DNA of 43,296 bases from Candidatus Geothermincola primus (lineage in GTDB: Bacteria; Actinomycetota; Geothermincolia; Geothermincolales; Geothermincolaceae): positions 1 to 43,296 of the forward strand of contig JACVIX010000010.1 in NCBI GenBank assembly GCA_015711725.1, written 5' to 3'. The position numbers and the translations under genes were made by a program. The notes beneath the pieces were generated by a model, which saw nothing but the letters and a program-made list of their open reading frames with translations, was not told where the DNA came from and ran no database searches. This document shows positions 41,747-43,296 of this stretch, piece by piece (position 1 is the stretch's first letter; the number at the start of each line of letters is the position of its first letter).

Positions 41747-42550
41747 ATGACACACATGAAGGGTGAGAATCGCAGATTCATGTTGGTGGTTATGGTATCC
41801 TTCTTTATATTGTTGGCGGGCATTACCGCCACCACTCTCATCTTCACCATCAACTCCATCAACCGTAACGCGGACACCAGTCGCAAATCCCTGGAGAGGC
41901 TGATCAGGGAAAGCCTGGAGGAAAAAGCGATGGAGTTTTCCCGCATGCTCCGCAACCCCTTTATCCAAGACTTTTTCGCCCGAGGAATGGGAGGGGATCC
42001 CAAGCGAGGGGTCATCGCCCTCTTTAACATGCTCATCATATCCTTCGAGGACCCTTACTATCTCGCCATAGTTCAAAACGGCGAGGTAGTGGCTTCCAAG
42101 CTTCCCGAGGAGATAGGAAAACCTGCCCCCGGGGATCTGCTGGTTAAAGGAACGGAAATGCTGAACTCCTTTCGCATGAAGACGGGCGATCTAATTATGA
42201 TCAGCTCTCCCCTCGACGAAAAACTTCGGGTCGTGGTGGTAAAGGATATCACCAAAGAGATACAGGAGATCGACAAGCCCTTCTCCCAACAAAAAAGCAG
42301 GGTGCTTTGGGTCTCCTTGGCTCTTCTGGGCGTGTTCCTGGTCTTCGCGGTGCTCATCGCCCTTTTGGTAATCGGTCCAGCCAACTCTCGTTACATCTCC
42401 AGACCTATAAAGGAGCTGGAGGAGAAAGCTTTGAGGATCATGGATGGGGATACCACCGTGGAGATCGAGGTGGATGAGAAGAGCGATTATTACGCCCTGC
42501 AAGCCTTGCTGGACAGCATGCGTATGCTCTTGCACAAATCCGAGCAGTGA
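41747..42550 (+). CDS. Membrane receptor-like protein ending after a HAMP domain, second copy
   Basis: 267 aa. TM1 at 11-36, extracytoplasmic region of about 150 residues (37-186) containing a small PAS/Cache-like sheet (YYLAIVQNGEVVASKL, DLIMISSPLDEKLRVVVVKDI), TM2 at 187-210, HAMP at 211-262 (RPIKELEEKALRIMDGDTTVEIEVDEKSDYYALQALL). It stops within five residues of the HAMP end. Same architecture as the protein at 17331 but little sequence identity outside HAMP. The first ATG has only GGG nearby. The ATG four codons later is equally plausible. A strong terminator-like hairpin lies ~275 bp downstream. Confidence 0.8.
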   Translation: MTHMKGENRRFMLVVMVSFFILLAGITATTLIFTINSINRNADTSRKSLERLIRESLEEKAMEFSRMLRNPFIQDFFARGMGGDPKRGVIALFNMLIISFEDPYYLAIVQNGEVVASKLPEEIGKPAPGDLLVKGTEMLNSFRMKTGDLIMISSPLDEKLRVVVVKDITKEIQEIDKPFSQQKSRVLWVSLALLGVFLVFAVLIALLVIGPANSRYISRPIKELEEKALRIMDGDTTVEIEVDEKSDYYALQALLDSMRMLLHKSEQ

Positions 42551-43037
42551 GCGCTTGTTAACAGAGGATTGAAATATTTTCGGCCAAAGAAAGTATAAGA
42601 AGTTTTTTTTATTTTAATCATTGGAAGTGATTTTCCGACACGCGTTTGATTCCCGATGGCTTCATCAACATATAAAAAAGCGGAAACAAGATTTCATTTG
42701 CTTGGGTCTAGATAGCGGATCGCGGGAAGCGCCAGAAACCTGTTAAGATTCCATCAAGATCAGATGAACCCAGGCGATGATATCATCGAATATCATTGAG
42801 ATCCGCTCATCTCCCGCTTAAGAAAAGGAGCCGGACTACCCAGCCCCTTTTATTTATGCATTGCCTCGCCGCCTCATTCTAGCTAGCGACGGGAATAAGA
42901 ATGCTTACTCCTTCTCGCGACACGATATCCTTCCGCAAAACCATGCCTGTTTATTTGACCGACTCTTTCTTGCCATGTTCTCCGCGCGTTTCCGGCTTGC
43001 CCTTCTTGTTCGACTATCCCTATTTCCGCGGAAAGCG
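42551..43037. other. Convergent intergenic region
   Basis: No gene supported. A poly-T stretch (TTTTTTTT near 42603) follows the HAMP gene without a clear stem. The terminator at 42823-42851 is the main feature. Confidence 0.35.
42823..42855 (+). terminator. Rho-independent terminator
   Basis: AAAAGG (42823-42828), GC (42830-42831) and GG (42833-42834) pair with CC, GC and CCTTTT (42840-42851), with two A-C mismatches and loop ACTAC, then TATTT. It can serve the plus-strand HAMP gene, and partly the convergent gene. Confidence 0.55.
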
Positions 43038-43296
43038 CTATTTGGAGAATTGATCCTTTAAAATTTCTTTCAGATCCCGCTTGAGAATCTTGCCCACCCC
43101 GCTGGTGGGGAGCTGGTCCATGAATTCTACCACTTTGGGAACTTTATAGGGTGCCACATTCTCGCGCAAGTAGGCGATTATTTTTTCCTTTTCCGCGTCG
43201 CTCTTCTCCACTCCCGGCTTGAGCACCACCGCGGCGGCCACCCGTTCCGATCCGGGCCTATCCGGATCGGGAATGCCCACGGAGGCGGCCATCTCC
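43038..43296 (-). CDS. C-terminal end of an AMP-forming acyl-CoA synthetase, cut by the right edge
   Basis: About 86 codons are visible, continuing off the window. The sequence EMAASVGIPDPDRPGSERVAAAVV, then YLRENVAPYKVPKVVEF, LPTSGVGKILKRDLKEIL is the C-terminal lid domain of AMP-forming ligases. The catalytic lysine is in SGVGKILKR. The tail is related to but distinct from that of the ligase at 34604. The substrate cannot be judged from this part. Confidence 0.88.
   Translation of the reverse strand, partial: EMAASVGIPDPDRPGSERVAAAVVLKPGVEKSDAEKEKIIAYLRENVAPYKVPKVVEFMDQLPTSGVGKILKRDLKEILKDQFSK

Noticed and set aside
1-43296. tRNA, rRNA, tmRNA, integrase or transposase genes
   Set aside because: I looked for T-loop motifs, rRNA-like segments and DDE or tyrosine-recombinase motifs and found none I could support. 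A tRNAscan-SE and Infernal run would be decisive.

Overview
The window reads as a stretch of bacterial chromosome. Coding GC is moderate, roughly 50-57% by eye, and the intergenic regions are long and AT-rich. No rRNA, tRNA, integrase, transposase or CRISPR-Cas locus was recognised. Genes mostly stand alone or in pairs. Starts include TTG, GTG and perhaps CTG, usually behind strong AGGAGG-type ribosome binding sites, and one TetR gene looks leaderless. A class E/D-like sortase, leaderless initiation, extended -10 promoters and many acyl-CoA and ferredoxin genes would fit an anaerobic, deep-branching Actinobacteriota. That assignment is an inference and has not been tested.

Left part (1-13.3 kb): the first codons of a gene leaving the left edge, a small hypothetical gene, a ~176-bp tandem duplication (941-1305), an amidohydrolase, a geranylgeranyl-reductase-type flavoprotein, an SDR oxidoreductase with an operator-like palindrome, a sortase, an encapsulated-ferritin-like protein, the first of three unusual cysteine-rich ferredoxin paralogs, a flavoprotein fused to its own NAD(P)H reductase and 2Fe-2S ferredoxin, and a TetR regulator.

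Middle part (13.3-28 kb): a two-TM protein paired with a secreted NPP-type phosphodiesterase, an output-less HAMP receptor behind a strong palindromic promoter, a DUF169 protein, the second ferredoxin paralog, 1-pyrroline-5-carboxylate dehydrogenase, a GIDE-domain membrane protein, a decayed DnaJ-type zinc-finger gene, and then the main find. At 24623-25012 a thioredoxin-fold lipoprotein gene carries an in-frame TGA exactly where the first active-site cysteine belongs (U-G-P-C), followed at once by a 37-nt SECIS-like hairpin. It is a probable selenoprotein that normal gene calling would truncate. It converges on a NapH-like membrane polyferredoxin. The third ferredoxin paralog and a candidate structured RNA ending in a terminator follow.

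Right part (28-43.3 kb): DUF3795 and YkgJ cysteine-cluster proteins flanking operator-like repeats, a six-TM chemotaxis receptor, a 59-residue basic protein, an ADP-forming acyl-CoA synthetase alpha-type protein divergent from an acyl-CoA ligase/thiolase operon, a zinc-ribbon protein, a glutaminyl cyclotransferase, a BNR_4-type secreted protein whose signal peptide is cut off by a poly-A frameshift, a second output-less HAMP protein and the C-terminal end of another acyl-CoA ligase.

Taken together the genes describe redox and acyl-CoA metabolism (ferredoxin-type proteins, flavoproteins, CoA ligases, thiolase) plus a set of exported or membrane proteins. No single pathway is complete here.
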